From Thioploca sp. (GTDB lineage: Bacteria; Pseudomonadota; Gammaproteobacteria; Beggiatoales; Beggiatoaceae), in the NCBI GenBank assembly GCA_011371325.1, contig DRQV01000111.1, positions 1-16,153 of the forward strand: DNA of 16,153 nt, given 5' to 3'. Under the pieces are notes generated by a model that was not told where the DNA came from, made no database searches, and saw only the letters and a program-made list of their open reading frames with translations. A program made the translations under genes and the position numbers. Positions 1-6,589 of this stretch are shown piece after piece; the stretch's first letter is position 1, and each line of letters starts with the position of its first letter.

Positions 1-684
1 ATAACTAAAAATGGTATTGATACTAGTTATCGTAATCAAGATTTATCAATCCGACCTTATTCTATAAATTTATGTCAAAATTTTACCTTATCGCCAGCTT
101 ATATAAGTCAAATGACCAGCTCACCCTGTATCAGTGCCGTTCATCCAATTATTGATGATAAACATTTGGGGTTTACTATAGCAGATTTTGATATTCGACA
201 TTTACCTTTACCGTCAGTGTCGACAAGTAAAACTAAGAACTGCAACAAATCCTGTCAACCAAATAATTATTTAAAAAGTCGTTTAGTAGATATTAAAGAT
301 ATATTATTAAAGTTAATTAGCAACTATGGAATATTTCATTTAATGATACATTATTTGAGTAATAAAGTTATGTTATGGCAAATAAACAATCCTTATAAAT
401 ATGAACTTTATAGTATAGAGCAAATACTTGATCCAGATATGTACTTAACTTATTCTCAATGTGAATATTCAAGTCAAGCCAAAACTTCCATTGAAGAAGT
501 GCAACTGGTATTAGAACGATTTCAGATTTTACAGTTAGTCAATGATGAAGTTTATCTACGTTCAGCATCTATTAATATTATGAATGCCATGGTTAGTTTA
601 AGCTTTTCTTTTTCCGGTTCTAAATATATGCCAATAGTGGACTTTTTACATGGTGATTTATCAAATTGGTTCGATAAAGATTAA
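1..684 (+). CDS. PDC/Cache sensor domain protein, 3' part (5' end outside window)
   Basis: The reading frame is open from base 1 (ITKNGIDTSYRNQD...) to a TAA at 682-684, so about 227 C-terminal residues are present and the start lies upstream. Residues roughly 1-70 look like the distal half of a PDC/Cache ligand-binding fold: GIDTSYRNQD, then RPYSINL, then LSPAYIS, PCISAVHPI and GFTIADFDIRHLPLP, the usual order of strands and loops in periplasmic Cache sensors. A Cys-containing linker (NCNKSC) leads to a C-terminal part (about 130-225) with a predicted helix (SIEEVQLVLERFQILQ) and no GGDEF, kinase or methyl-accepting signature. No membrane segment is seen in the visible part. Its stop overlaps the stop of the convergent gene by four bases (TTAA, 681-684). 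The ligand and output are unknown; the Cache assignment is by pattern recognition, not by search. Confidence 0.7.
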   Translation: MTKNGIDTSYRNQDLSIRPYSINLCQNFTLSPAYISQMTSSPCISAVHPIIDDKHLGFTIADFDIRHLPLPSVSTSKTKNCNKSCQPNNYLKSRLVDIKDILLKLISNYGIFHLMIHYLSNKVMLWQINNPYKYELYSIEQILDPDMYLTYSQCEYSSQAKTSIEEVQLVLERFQILQLVNDEVYLRSASINIMNAMVSLSFSFSGSKYMPIVDFLHGDLSNWFDKD

Positions 685-1076
685 TTTAATTGAGGAATTT
701 TCTTAAAACTATCGGTAATTTTTCCGTCTAAAATATTAACAGTTTGCCCAGGTTTTAATGAAATTACTTGTTCTGAATCTGACAAAAAAATGGGAGTGGT
801 TAAATTATCTATTTCGTTTAATTTAACCATAAAACCTTCTTGATATATATCACTACTGTTATTCACCCAAACGGTAGTCGCTTGATTAGAACGAATAATT
901 AAACCATTTACTGTTATATAGCTGGGAACTTTATGTGCTTTTGCAGTAGTTTTGGAATTATTCCGATTTGCTTCTAATTCTAATCGTTCTTGAGCATTAG
1001 TAAACAAACGTTGTAAGCCATCAGCAGTGGCTAATGGAGAAAATAATAAAAATAGGATAATTAGATAAATATTCAT
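681..1076 (-). CDS. Secreted PilP/MshK-like pilus-assembly accessory protein
   Basis: Protein of 131 residues with a signal peptide (MNIYLIILFLLFSPLATA, probable cleavage before DG). After a polar helix come a short beta motif, NGLIIRSNQATTVWVNN, and a C-terminal LKPGQTVNILDGKITD. This RS-x-x-TVWVN ... PGQ layout is what small MshK/PilP-like partners of type IV pilus loci show. The start at 1076 is chosen because its ATG overlaps the TGA of the upstream gene (ATGA, 1076-1073) and directly opens the signal peptide; the frame could extend ten codons upstream to 1106 but would then bury the signal peptide. It is the last gene of a three-gene operon. By analogy it would sit in the periplasm and link the inner-membrane PilN/PilO-type pair to a secretin. 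Family membership is inferred and sequence divergence is high. Confidence 0.6.
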   Translation of the reverse strand: MNIYLIILFLLFSPLATADGLQRLFTNAQERLELEANRNNSKTTAKAHKVPSYITVNGLIIRSNQATTVWVNNSSDIYQEGFMVKLNEIDNLTTPIFLSDSEQVISLKPGQTVNILDGKITDSFKKIPQLN

Positions 1077-1714
1077 ATTGTGGATAAATACCATACCCAG
1101 ATACAATCAGCATTTAGGTATGGAGTGGAGATATTATTTGTATTAATTTTTTTATTAGAACCAGAAAGCTTACAGCTTTGTAAATTTAATAAACCAGTGA
1201 ATTTATGATTATGAAACTCTATTCTTTGCAATAATTTAAACAAATCGCCTTCATGTAACAAGGCTAATTTAAAATGAATTTGAGTTTGATAAGTTTTGAA
1301 CTGAGGGTCTGTAGCTAAAAATTTAGGAATGGGATACAAATTTTGTTCCAGTATTTCATAACTACTTTTATTGATAAACAGTAAATCAGCTAATTTAACA
1401 TTAAATAATCTATCAATTTCCTCATACATTTCTAGGCGTTTATCTGTTATTAAGTTCGGTTCTTGAACAAAAAAACCACTCTTAGTAAAATGTTGCAATC
1501 TATCATAGTATAAATTATCAAAAACATCCAGTGCATCTTGCAAACGAAAACGCTCTTCATTTAATGCTAAAAAATTCATTTGTTGTTTTTTATACCATTT
1601 TTTGCTAGCCTGATAATATTGTTGTCCCCCAATAACTATACTAATGCCAATCACAATACTTAAGATTAAAGCAATTAATCCGGTAAATAAAGCTGACCAA
1701 TCAATCTGACGCAT
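1073..1714 (-). CDS. PilO/MshJ-like inner-membrane pilus-assembly protein
   Basis: Protein of 213 residues. A short cytoplasmic N-terminus (MRQIDWSALF) is followed by one membrane segment (about residues 9-30, GLIALILSIVIGISIVIGG), a charged helical stretch that could form a coiled coil (about 31-70, with ALNEERFRLQDALDVFD) and a periplasmic C-terminal domain. Single N-terminal helix, coiled coil and a small alpha/beta domain is the PilO/MshJ/GspM plan. The ATG at 1714 overlaps the end of the upstream PilM/N-like gene by 14 bases, and the TGA overlaps the next start (ATGA), so the three genes are probably translationally coupled. No catalytic motif is expected or seen. The role would be a structural partner of the PilN-like protein in the inner-membrane platform. 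The assignment rests on topology and gene order more than on sequence motifs. Confidence 0.55.
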   Translation of the reverse strand: MRQIDWSALFTGLIALILSIVIGISIVIGGQQYYQASKKWYKKQQMNFLALNEERFRLQDALDVFDNLYYDRLQHFTKSGFFVQEPNLITDKRLEMYEEIDRLFNVKLADLLFINKSSYEILEQNLYPIPKFLATDPQFKTYQTQIHFKLALLHEGDLFKLLQRIEFHNHKFTGLLNLQSCKLSGSNKKINTNNISTPYLNADCIWVWYLSTI

Positions 1715-3278
1715 GAGGATAATTATGAGGAATAAAAATTTCTATTATAAAAGGTGCTTTAGTTTCTGCCGAACGTCCTTGTAACTTACTATTAGGGTTA
1801 TAAGGTTGTTGTAGAACTTTAACCTGCCAATACTGTTTTAAATCTTGCACAAACTTTTTAAAAATATGCAACACATCCTTATAGTTAGTAAAATCAGCTA
1901 TTTCTCCATACACACGGATTCCTTCAATAAAATATTTTTTAGGTTGGAAGTCAGACTCGGTAAATTCTTTAATATTAGAGTTAAAAGCTTCATTGGGCGA
2001 ATTTGCTACCTCCCATTCCAGTTTATTTAAACTTAACCTTTGATGTAAGTTTAACACATTGCTAAATTTCACCAATGCAGCTTTAGGAGAAATATGTTTA
2101 GCTTGTAAACGTAAACCGACATCTACAATACTAACGATTAATTCACTCCTAAATGGTAAATTTGGTAATTCTTTAGTTCTTAATTGTTGCAATTCTACTT
2201 GTAAATTATTAGCTTTGGTTAAAAAATTTTGACCTTTGGTATTTATTTTAATAGCATCTTGGACAAAAAAACCAGCAGTTATAATTGTACCAATCAAAAT
2301 TAAAGAAGCAATAAAATACATAACCAATCGGCCACGACGGTGAATTAAATAAGTTCTATCAGCTAATTTAGCATAATGATTTACTTGCCGACCACGCACA
2401 AATATAGTAGCTATAAAATTTTGCAGGGATAAATCACTATTATTTATATTAAATTTATTAGCTAAAATTCTACTATCGATCAAATTAATATTTAAATTAA
2501 CAGTATTAGAATTAACAATTTCACAAGCTTTACATTTATCTATAGAAGTTAAAATTATTATGGACAATGTTTCATTTTCCGGCAATAAGCGATTATTTTC
2601 TAAAAAATGTTGAGTGGTAGTTATTTGTTTTAATAAATAATTGGCATGTTCTTCTGGTTCTGAAACATGCAATGGAATTAAACGGCTAAATTGTAATTTT
2701 TGCTTGCGAAAAAAACTTTGCCTAATACTACCAGGGTGACTGTGAGTTGGTTGAGTATCTGTTATTAATAAAGTATACGCCGTTTTTGGTAACTGTGTAA
2801 ATAATTGCTGACTTAGTAATGGGACTGAATAAATACCTACTAAAGGCACTTTATAAGCTAAAATTAAATTCAACCAAGGTTGCAAAAATTCAGGATCACT
2901 AAGAGCGATAAATAATACTTGATCATCTTTTCTACCTTGTTGTTCACGATCTTGCACAACCGCATAACTGTAGGAAGTTTCTTGAAATAATCGCTTTTTT
3001 TTATAACGAATTAAATCATTGCGATCTTTACCCAAAACATGTGGTAACACAGTCATTTGATATTCTTCTTTAACTGTATCTACCAACCAATAAATTGGAG
3101 TTTTTGAATCATTACTCAAATAATTATTAAACTCAACTTCATTTTTTATATGAATTTTTTGAATTATAGTTTTAACTTCAAGAACCAATAATTCATGATC
3201 TGTTTGGTAAAGAATACGTTTTGGCATATAGTAGAGCAAATGGTTTTTAAAAAAATGACTTAACCAATTTAAAGTCAT
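1701..3278 (-). CDS. PilM-PilN-fusion-like (MshI/GspL-like) inner-membrane protein
   Basis: From the ATG at 3278 the protein has 525 residues. Roughly the first 300 residues are soluble and mixed alpha/beta (for instance QVLFIALSDPEFLQPWL, YTLLITDTQ, LSIIILTS), compatible with a degenerate actin-like PilM/GspL cytoplasmic domain. One membrane helix follows (about 320-339, MYFIASLILIGTIITAGFF), then a coiled-coil-like stretch (NNLQVELQQLRTKELPNLPF) and a periplasmic domain like PilN. It heads an operon with PilO- and PilP-like genes, the usual M-N-O-P order. The frame opens further upstream with a TTG at 3308, but a candidate promoter has its -10 over that codon, which favours 3278; an ATG at 3227 is also possible. 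No ATPase motif is evident, so an actin-like ATP-binding role is not supported. The family call is from architecture and neighbours. Confidence 0.5.
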   Translation of the reverse strand: MTLNWLSHFFKNHLLYYMPKRILYQTDHELLVLEVKTIIQKIHIKNEVEFNNYLSNDSKTPIYWLVDTVKEEYQMTVLPHVLGKDRNDLIRYKKKRLFQETSYSYAVVQDREQQGRKDDQVLFIALSDPEFLQPWLNLILAYKVPLVGIYSVPLLSQQLFTQLPKTAYTLLITDTQPTHSHPGSIRQSFFRKQKLQFSRLIPLHVSEPEEHANYLLKQITTTQHFLENNRLLPENETLSIIILTSIDKCKACEIVNSNTVNLNINLIDSRILANKFNINNSDLSLQNFIATIFVRGRQVNHYAKLADRTYLIHRRGRLVMYFIASLILIGTIITAGFFVQDAIKINTKGQNFLTKANNLQVELQQLRTKELPNLPFRSELIVSIVDVGLRLQAKHISPKAALVKFSNVLNLHQRLSLNKLEWEVANSPNEAFNSNIKEFTESDFQPKKYFIEGIRVYGEIADFTNYKDVLHIFKKFVQDLKQYWQVKVLQQPYNPNSKLQGRSAETKAPFIIEIFIPHNYPHASD

Positions 3279-3298
3279 TCCGTATAAAAATATTAAAT

Positions 3299-3328
3299 AC
3301 TTTAGCAAATTGACTATGATATGGTCAA
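3299..3328 (-). promoter_or_regulatory. Candidate sigma-70 promoter of the pilus-like operon
   Basis: On the minus strand, TTGACC (3328-3323) is followed after 18 bases by TAAAGT (3304-3299). Transcription would start near 3292, between the TTG at 3308 and the ATG at 3278, which supports the ATG as start. It sits in the divergent intergenic region shared with the Cys-repeat gene. Confidence 0.4.
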
Positions 3329-3373
3329 GGATATTTAATTAAGAATTAATACTATTGTAATATTTACTTATAT

Positions 3374-3402
3374 TTGACATTTACCAAAAAATTGTTTTTA
3401 AT
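3374..3402 (+). promoter_or_regulatory. Candidate strong sigma-70 promoter of the Cys-repeat protein
   Basis: A perfect -35 box TTGACA (3374-3379), a 17-base spacer and TTTAAT (3397-3402; five of six consensus bases) lie 30 bases before the ATG at 3433. It is the best sigma-70 match I found in the window. No clear Shine-Dalgarno sequence precedes the start codon. Confidence 0.6.
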
Positions 3403-3432
3403 AACAATAAGCTTATTGATACCAATACCATT

Positions 3433-4389
3433 ATGAATAACCGAATAATATTTTTTTGTATTATCTTATTTACTTTTAACTCATATGCTGAAGAAGATAA
3501 CACTGTACCAGCACCGACCAATACTGATTCATTATATGTAGAAGGTTTTTATGCCGCTTTAACTGAAACTATGAGATATTGCAAAGATAATCCAGAAGCT
3601 TGTGGTATTTCAATTAATTCTACTAATGATATTAATGAAGAAGATATAAAAGCAGAATGTAGAAAGTTTCCTGAATCTTGTGGGATTCAGCGTGGGCCTA
3701 ACGATGATGGTTCTACTGAAGAAGGAATTGCCCAATGTCAAGCTGACCCAAGTTCTTGTAATATAGCAATTAATGATGATGGTTCTATTGAAGAAGGCAA
3801 ACAACAATGTAAAACTGACCCAGAATCTTGTGGTATCGAGATTGAACCGAATACTGATGGTTCTACGGCAGAAGGTCGTCAACAATGTCAGGATTCTCCT
3901 GAAGACTGCGGAATAACAGTATATCAAAATACTGATGGTTCTATTGCTGATGGTATAGCCCAATGTCAAGCTGATCCAAGTTCCTGTGGAATTATAGTAG
4001 ATTACAATACTGATGGTTCTACTGAATTAGGCATTCAAAAATGTCAAACTGATCCAGGTGCTTATGGGATTATTGTTAATCCTAATATAAATCAAGCTAT
4101 TCAAGAAACTATCTCACAATGTAAACAAAATCCAAGTTCTTGTGGCATAGACAGCAATGAATGCCCAACTCAAGTTCCTGATACTGCTTGCAATCCATTA
4201 CGAGTTCACGGTTTTTTTTCGTTATTTGATGGAAGTTTATCAATCCCAGCTATTGATGTAGCAAGTGCATTTGACAGTAGTGTAACTACTTACGAAGTCA
4301 AAATGAAAATGATTCCCGGTCGAGAACCATTATCATTTTCAGTTTTGGATATCTTCCCAATTGAAGAACAAAATAGCTGTCCTAAATAA
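3433..4389 (+). CDS. Secreted protein with eight 26-residue CxxDPxxCGI repeats
   Basis: Protein of 318 residues with a signal peptide (MNNRIIFFCIILFTFNSYA, cleavage near residue 19). Residues 50-237 are a tandem array with first cysteines at 50, 76, 102, 126, 152, 178, 204 and 230: a 26-residue period with one 24-residue unit (the third). Each unit carries C-x2-[DN]-P-x2-C-G-I, a short beta-like stretch, then D-G-S-x3-G and a basic or polar residue before the next Cys. In unit seven the second Cys is Tyr211 (TAT for TGT), leaving Cys204 unpaired. The C-terminal 80 residues are non-repetitive, with three further cysteines (244, 253, 316) and a beta-rich end (GFFSLFDGSLSIPAIDV). The acidic repeats with DxDG-like loops could bind calcium, and the Cys pairs could form disulfides; both are inference. 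Similar Cys-Pro repeats occur, from memory, in Beggiatoa-like genomes. Function unknown. Confidence 0.75.
   Translation: MNNRIIFFCIILFTFNSYAEEDNTVPAPTNTDSLYVEGFYAALTETMRYCKDNPEACGISINSTNDINEEDIKAECRKFPESCGIQRGPNDDGSTEEGIAQCQADPSSCNIAINDDGSIEEGKQQCKTDPESCGIEIEPNTDGSTAEGRQQCQDSPEDCGITVYQNTDGSIADGIAQCQADPSSCGIIVDYNTDGSTELGIQKCQTDPGAYGIIVNPNINQAIQETISQCKQNPSSCGIDSNECPTQVPDTACNPLRVHGFFSLFDGSLSIPAIDVASAFDSSVTTYEVKMKMIPGREPLSFSVLDIFPIEEQNSCPK
3580..4143 (+). repeat. Tandem 78-bp coding repeats (eight degenerate units)
   Basis: The coding sequence repeats every 78 bases (72 in the third unit). Units three and six are nearly identical around the Cys pair (CCCAATGTCAAGCTGA followed by CCAAGTTC), suggesting internal duplication or gene conversion, while other units have drifted. 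Tandem units of this kind can change number by slippage or recombination. Confidence 0.75.
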
Positions 4390-4412
4390 ATTAAATATAA
4401 CGTAAAATGTAG

Positions 4413-4432
4413 AGACAAGGCATGCCTTGTCT
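4413..4432. repeat. Perfect 20-bp palindrome between convergent genes
   Basis: The sequence reads AGACAAGGCATGCCTTGTCT on both strands, a 10-bp inverted repeat without loop. It sits in the 58-bp gap between the stops of the Cys-repeat gene (+) and the GHMP kinase (-). Flanks GTAG and TATA extend the symmetry only partly. It resembles the short interspersed palindromes common in cyanobacteria and Beggiatoa-like bacteria. It might also act as a bidirectional terminator, but there is no T-tract and an RNA hairpin would need a few central bases unpaired. Confidence 0.7.
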
Positions 4433-4447
4433 ATAAATTTAAATTCA

Positions 4448-5392
4448 TTAAACATAAATTCCTTCAACTCCAGCCGAACTAACTCGAATTTTAGTTATTT
4501 TACCGAGTTTATCAAATTGTTGATGTAATTTATCATCTATATTTTTATCACATAAAAGTAAGAAATAACCACCACCACCAGCACCACTTAATTTAACCGC
4601 ATGTATCATCGGATTATTGGAGAATAAATCATCCATTTGTTTAATTTTTGGATTATTATTTATCAAGTTTGAAGTAGTTTTCTTTTGTTGCCAACCTTGA
4701 TTAAAAATAGCTTCAAAAGTTTGATAATCTTCAGCCTCAATAGCTTGTTCCATCTGATCTACTAAGGGTAATAACACTGCACTTTTATCTATATCAACGC
4801 TTTGTAAAACTTGAGTAGAACTACGTCTGATACCGGTATTAACCAAATACATATCATATCTTTCTAAAAATGCTACATCCAAATAGCGGAATAATGGTCG
4901 GCGTTTTTTATGGAAATCAATTCGTTTAAAACCTCCAATGCCTGAACCATATTCGTCTTGATAACCAGTTAATGGATTAAATTTTCGTTCTAAATCCAAC
5001 GCAATACGACATATTTCAAAATCGGATAGATTAATATCTTTATACATAGAAACGGCTTTTACCATCGCTATAGTATACGATGACGATGAGGCTAAACCTG
5101 AACCTTCCGATAAAATATCGGTGTTAAAAGTTACTGTGATTGGATCGACATTAAAATAAGCTAATGCTTCTCGTGCTATATCATTTTTTATTTCTGTCGC
5201 AGTATCAACCTCTTCTTTTTTAGAGTAGTTGATGATATATTTATCGGTATGATTTTCGTGAATGGTAATATAAGTATAGAGAGTAGAAGGAAAACTAATT
5301 ACACTGCCACGTTCATATTTATTAATAAAAGCTTGTAAATCTGTGGAACCTCCAACGAGAGAAACTCGTAGAGGACATTTTGCTATAATCAT
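4448..5392 (-). CDS. GHMP-family sugar kinase, probable D-glycero-D-manno-heptose 7-phosphate kinase (HddA-like)
   Basis: Protein of 314 residues with all three GHMP kinase motifs: the N-terminal PLRVSLVGGSTD (7-18), the ATP-binding glycine/serine loop SEGSGLASSSSY (95-106) and the C-terminal KLSGAGGGGYFLLL (267-280). GYQDEYGSGIGGF (143-155) and TGIRRSSTQVL (186-196) are typical of the HddA-like branch, which phosphorylates heptose 7-phosphate to the 1,7-bisphosphate in the GDP-heptose route. Length fits the family. The start ATG at 5392 puts motif 1 at the usual distance; no Shine-Dalgarno is seen. The partners gmhA, gmhB and hddC are absent here, and the gene is separated from the upstream operon by a REP-like hairpin, so it may have its own promoter (a TATAAT at 5451-5446, no good -35). 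Substrate could be another sugar or sugar phosphate; the GHMP fold is certain, the heptose specificity less so. Confidence 0.8.
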   Translation of the reverse strand: MIIAKCPLRVSLVGGSTDLQAFINKYERGSVISFPSTLYTYITIHENHTDKYIINYSKKEEVDTATEIKNDIAREALAYFNVDPITVTFNTDILSEGSGLASSSSYTIAMVKAVSMYKDINLSDFEICRIALDLERKFNPLTGYQDEYGSGIGGFKRIDFHKKRRPLFRYLDVAFLERYDMYLVNTGIRRSSTQVLQSVDIDKSAVLLPLVDQMEQAIEAEDYQTFEAIFNQGWQQKKTTSNLINNNPKIKQMDDLFSNNPMIHAVKLSGAGGGGYFLLLCDKNIDDKLHQQFDKLGKITKIRVSSAGVEGIYV

Positions 5393-5465
5393 AATGTTTT
5401 CTAGGATAAGAAATTGAAGTCATGCGAAGAGGTTTTATAAATTCTATTATAAATACCATTGGTTA

Positions 5466-5486
5466 GGGTAATCACAAAGATTACCC
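5466..5486. repeat. REP-like hairpin GGGTAATC-ACAAA-GATTACCC
   Basis: A perfect 8-bp stem with a 5-base loop in the gap between the small Cys-pair gene and the GHMP kinase. It is followed by CTATAAAT, as is the related hairpin at 11655-11673 (TTACCCC then TATAAAT), so the two look like copies of one interspersed palindromic element. For the gene ending at 5515 it could also slow or stop transcription, but no T-tract follows. Confidence 0.65.
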
Positions 5487-5514
5487 CTATAAATTATAAT
5501 TTGAAACAAATGAT

Positions 5515-5976
5515 TTACATTTTATGCGGTCTATTTGGGAATTTTTTTACAAGTTTATATTTTAAATCTTGACATTGTTCGCGTACTTTTCTCATCTCTA
5601 TTTCCCATTTTTTACATTCAGCTGGATTATCTTTACACCATTGTGCTTGTTGTTGTTGCAAGTTCTTTTTTTCTGCTTTTCGAAGTTGCCGTTGTCGTTG
5701 TTTAAATTTACGAGTTAACTCGGCACATTGAGATGGATCAGCTTTACATTGGCGTTTTAATTCCCTTCTTTCTTCCATTTGTAGGCGTTTTTTGTATCGT
5801 CTTTCTTTACACCATTCAGGGTCAGCAATGCAACGTTGACGCACTGCTTCTTTTCGATCAGCAATTCTTTGACATTCTTGCTCACTTTTTACACAGTCGG
5901 GATCAGGCATTACAGCCTCGGCTGTCATGGGAAGCCAAATTAATGCTATTAATAGTAATAAATTAAAAATTTTCAT
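5515..5976 (-). CDS. Small secreted basic protein with four C-x6-C pairs
   Basis: Protein of 153 residues with a signal peptide (MKIFNLLLLIALIWLPMTAEA, cleavage near 21). The mature part is very rich in K, R, E and Q and should be almost entirely helical. Cysteines occur in pairs spaced exactly seven apart: 28/35, 49/56, 77/84, 114/121, plus a single Cys135. Three pairs carry C-x2-[DN]-P-x2-C (CIADPEWC, CKADPSQC, CKDNPAEC), the module also found in the repeat protein at 3433-4389. The start at 5976 is chosen over an in-frame TTG at 5988 because GAGG (5986-5983) lies six bases before the ATG and overlaps nothing needed for coding. The gene overlaps the end of purN by 14 bases. A periplasmic, disulfide-stapled helical scaffold is a guess; I do not recognise the family. 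Confidence 0.7.
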   Translation of the reverse strand: MKIFNLLLLIALIWLPMTAEAVMPDPDCVKSEQECQRIADRKEAVRQRCIADPEWCKERRYKKRLQMEERRELKRQCKADPSQCAELTRKFKQRQRQLRKAEKKNLQQQQAQWCKDNPAECKKWEIEMRKVREQCQDLKYKLVKKFPNRPHKM

Positions 5977-6589
5977 TGGATACCTCAATTGGTTGATTAT
6001 CTAGTAAAACTTGTTGTTTGTATAACTTTAAGCGTCCTTCTGCAAACCAGTGGATAGCTTGTGGATAAATACGGTGTTCTTCATTCAAAACTCGTGCCGC
6101 TAAAATATTTTCATCGTCATTAGCTAAAACAGGAACTTGAGCTTGAATAATTATTGGGCCAGCATCTAATTCTGCGGTGACGAAATGTACGCTAGCTCCA
6201 TGTTGTTTAACTTTTGCTGCTAATGCTCGTTTGTGAGTATGTAAACCTTTAAATTCTGGTAGTAAGGATGGATGAATATTAATTATATGTCCTTGATAAT
6301 GATTTACAAATTCTGGACTAAGAATACGCATAAAACCAGCCAATACGACTAGTTTAGGTTGGTATTTATCGATACAGGTTTGTAAAGCTTGATCAAATTC
6401 TAGTTTACTAGTAAATTTGCCTAACACCTCCGTTGCAATATTAGCTTGTTTGGCATACAGCAGGCCACCAGCTTTGGATTTATTGCTGATAACTGCTTTT
6501 ATTTCTACCAGTGGGTCTTGGGCATCGATGATAGCTTTTAAATTGCTTCCACGCCCAGAGATTAACACAACTATTGGTAATTTTTTCAT
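5963..6589 (-). CDS. purN: Phosphoribosylglycinamide formyltransferase (GAR transformylase)
   Basis: This cytosolic enzyme transfers a formyl group from 10-formyltetrahydrofolate to GAR, the third step of purine synthesis. The 208 residues match the usual length. Visible are the phosphate-binding loop ISGRGSN (10-16), the folate-binding stretch VLAGFMRILSPEFV (82-95), the catalytic triad Asn104, His106 (NIHPSLLPEFKG) and Asp142 (ELDAGPII), each two residues lower than in E. coli PurN. The ATG at 6589 overlaps the stop of the preceding broken gene (TAATG), so its translation may have been coupled to that gene. The usual partner purM is not next to it. The 3' end overlaps the small Cys-pair gene. 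All key residues are present, so it should be active. Confidence 0.96.
   Translation of the reverse strand: MKKLPIVVLISGRGSNLKAIIDAQDPLVEIKAVISNKSKAGGLLYAKQANIATEVLGKFTSKLEFDQALQTCIDKYQPKLVVLAGFMRILSPEFVNHYQGHIINIHPSLLPEFKGLHTHKRALAAKVKQHGASVHFVTAELDAGPIIIQAQVPVLANDDENILAARVLNEEHRIYPQAIHWFAEGRLKLYKQQVLLDNQPIEVSNENF
5983..5986 (-). promoter_or_regulatory. Ribosome binding site deciding the start of the small Cys-pair gene
   Basis: GAGG on the minus strand, six bases before the ATG at 5976. The alternative TTG start at 5988 would overlap this site and has no Shine-Dalgarno of its own. Confidence 0.6.

Noticed and set aside
1845..2030. 61-residue plus-strand frame within the PilM/N-like gene
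   Set aside because: Antisense shadow in AT-rich coding DNA with no supporting signals.
3610..3969. 119-residue minus-strand frame inside the Cys-repeat gene
   Set aside because: It is the antisense of a repetitive coding region; it has no signal, ribosome site or family likeness, and the plus-strand protein is clearly real.
3580..4143. Regular 78-base repeats as a CRISPR array
   Set aside because: The units are contiguous coding repeats that keep a reading frame and protein motif; there are no unique spacers or identical direct repeats.
5733..5966. 77-residue plus-strand frame opposite the small Cys-pair gene
   Set aside because: Antisense shadow; the minus-strand protein has a signal peptide, Cys pairs and a good ribosome site.
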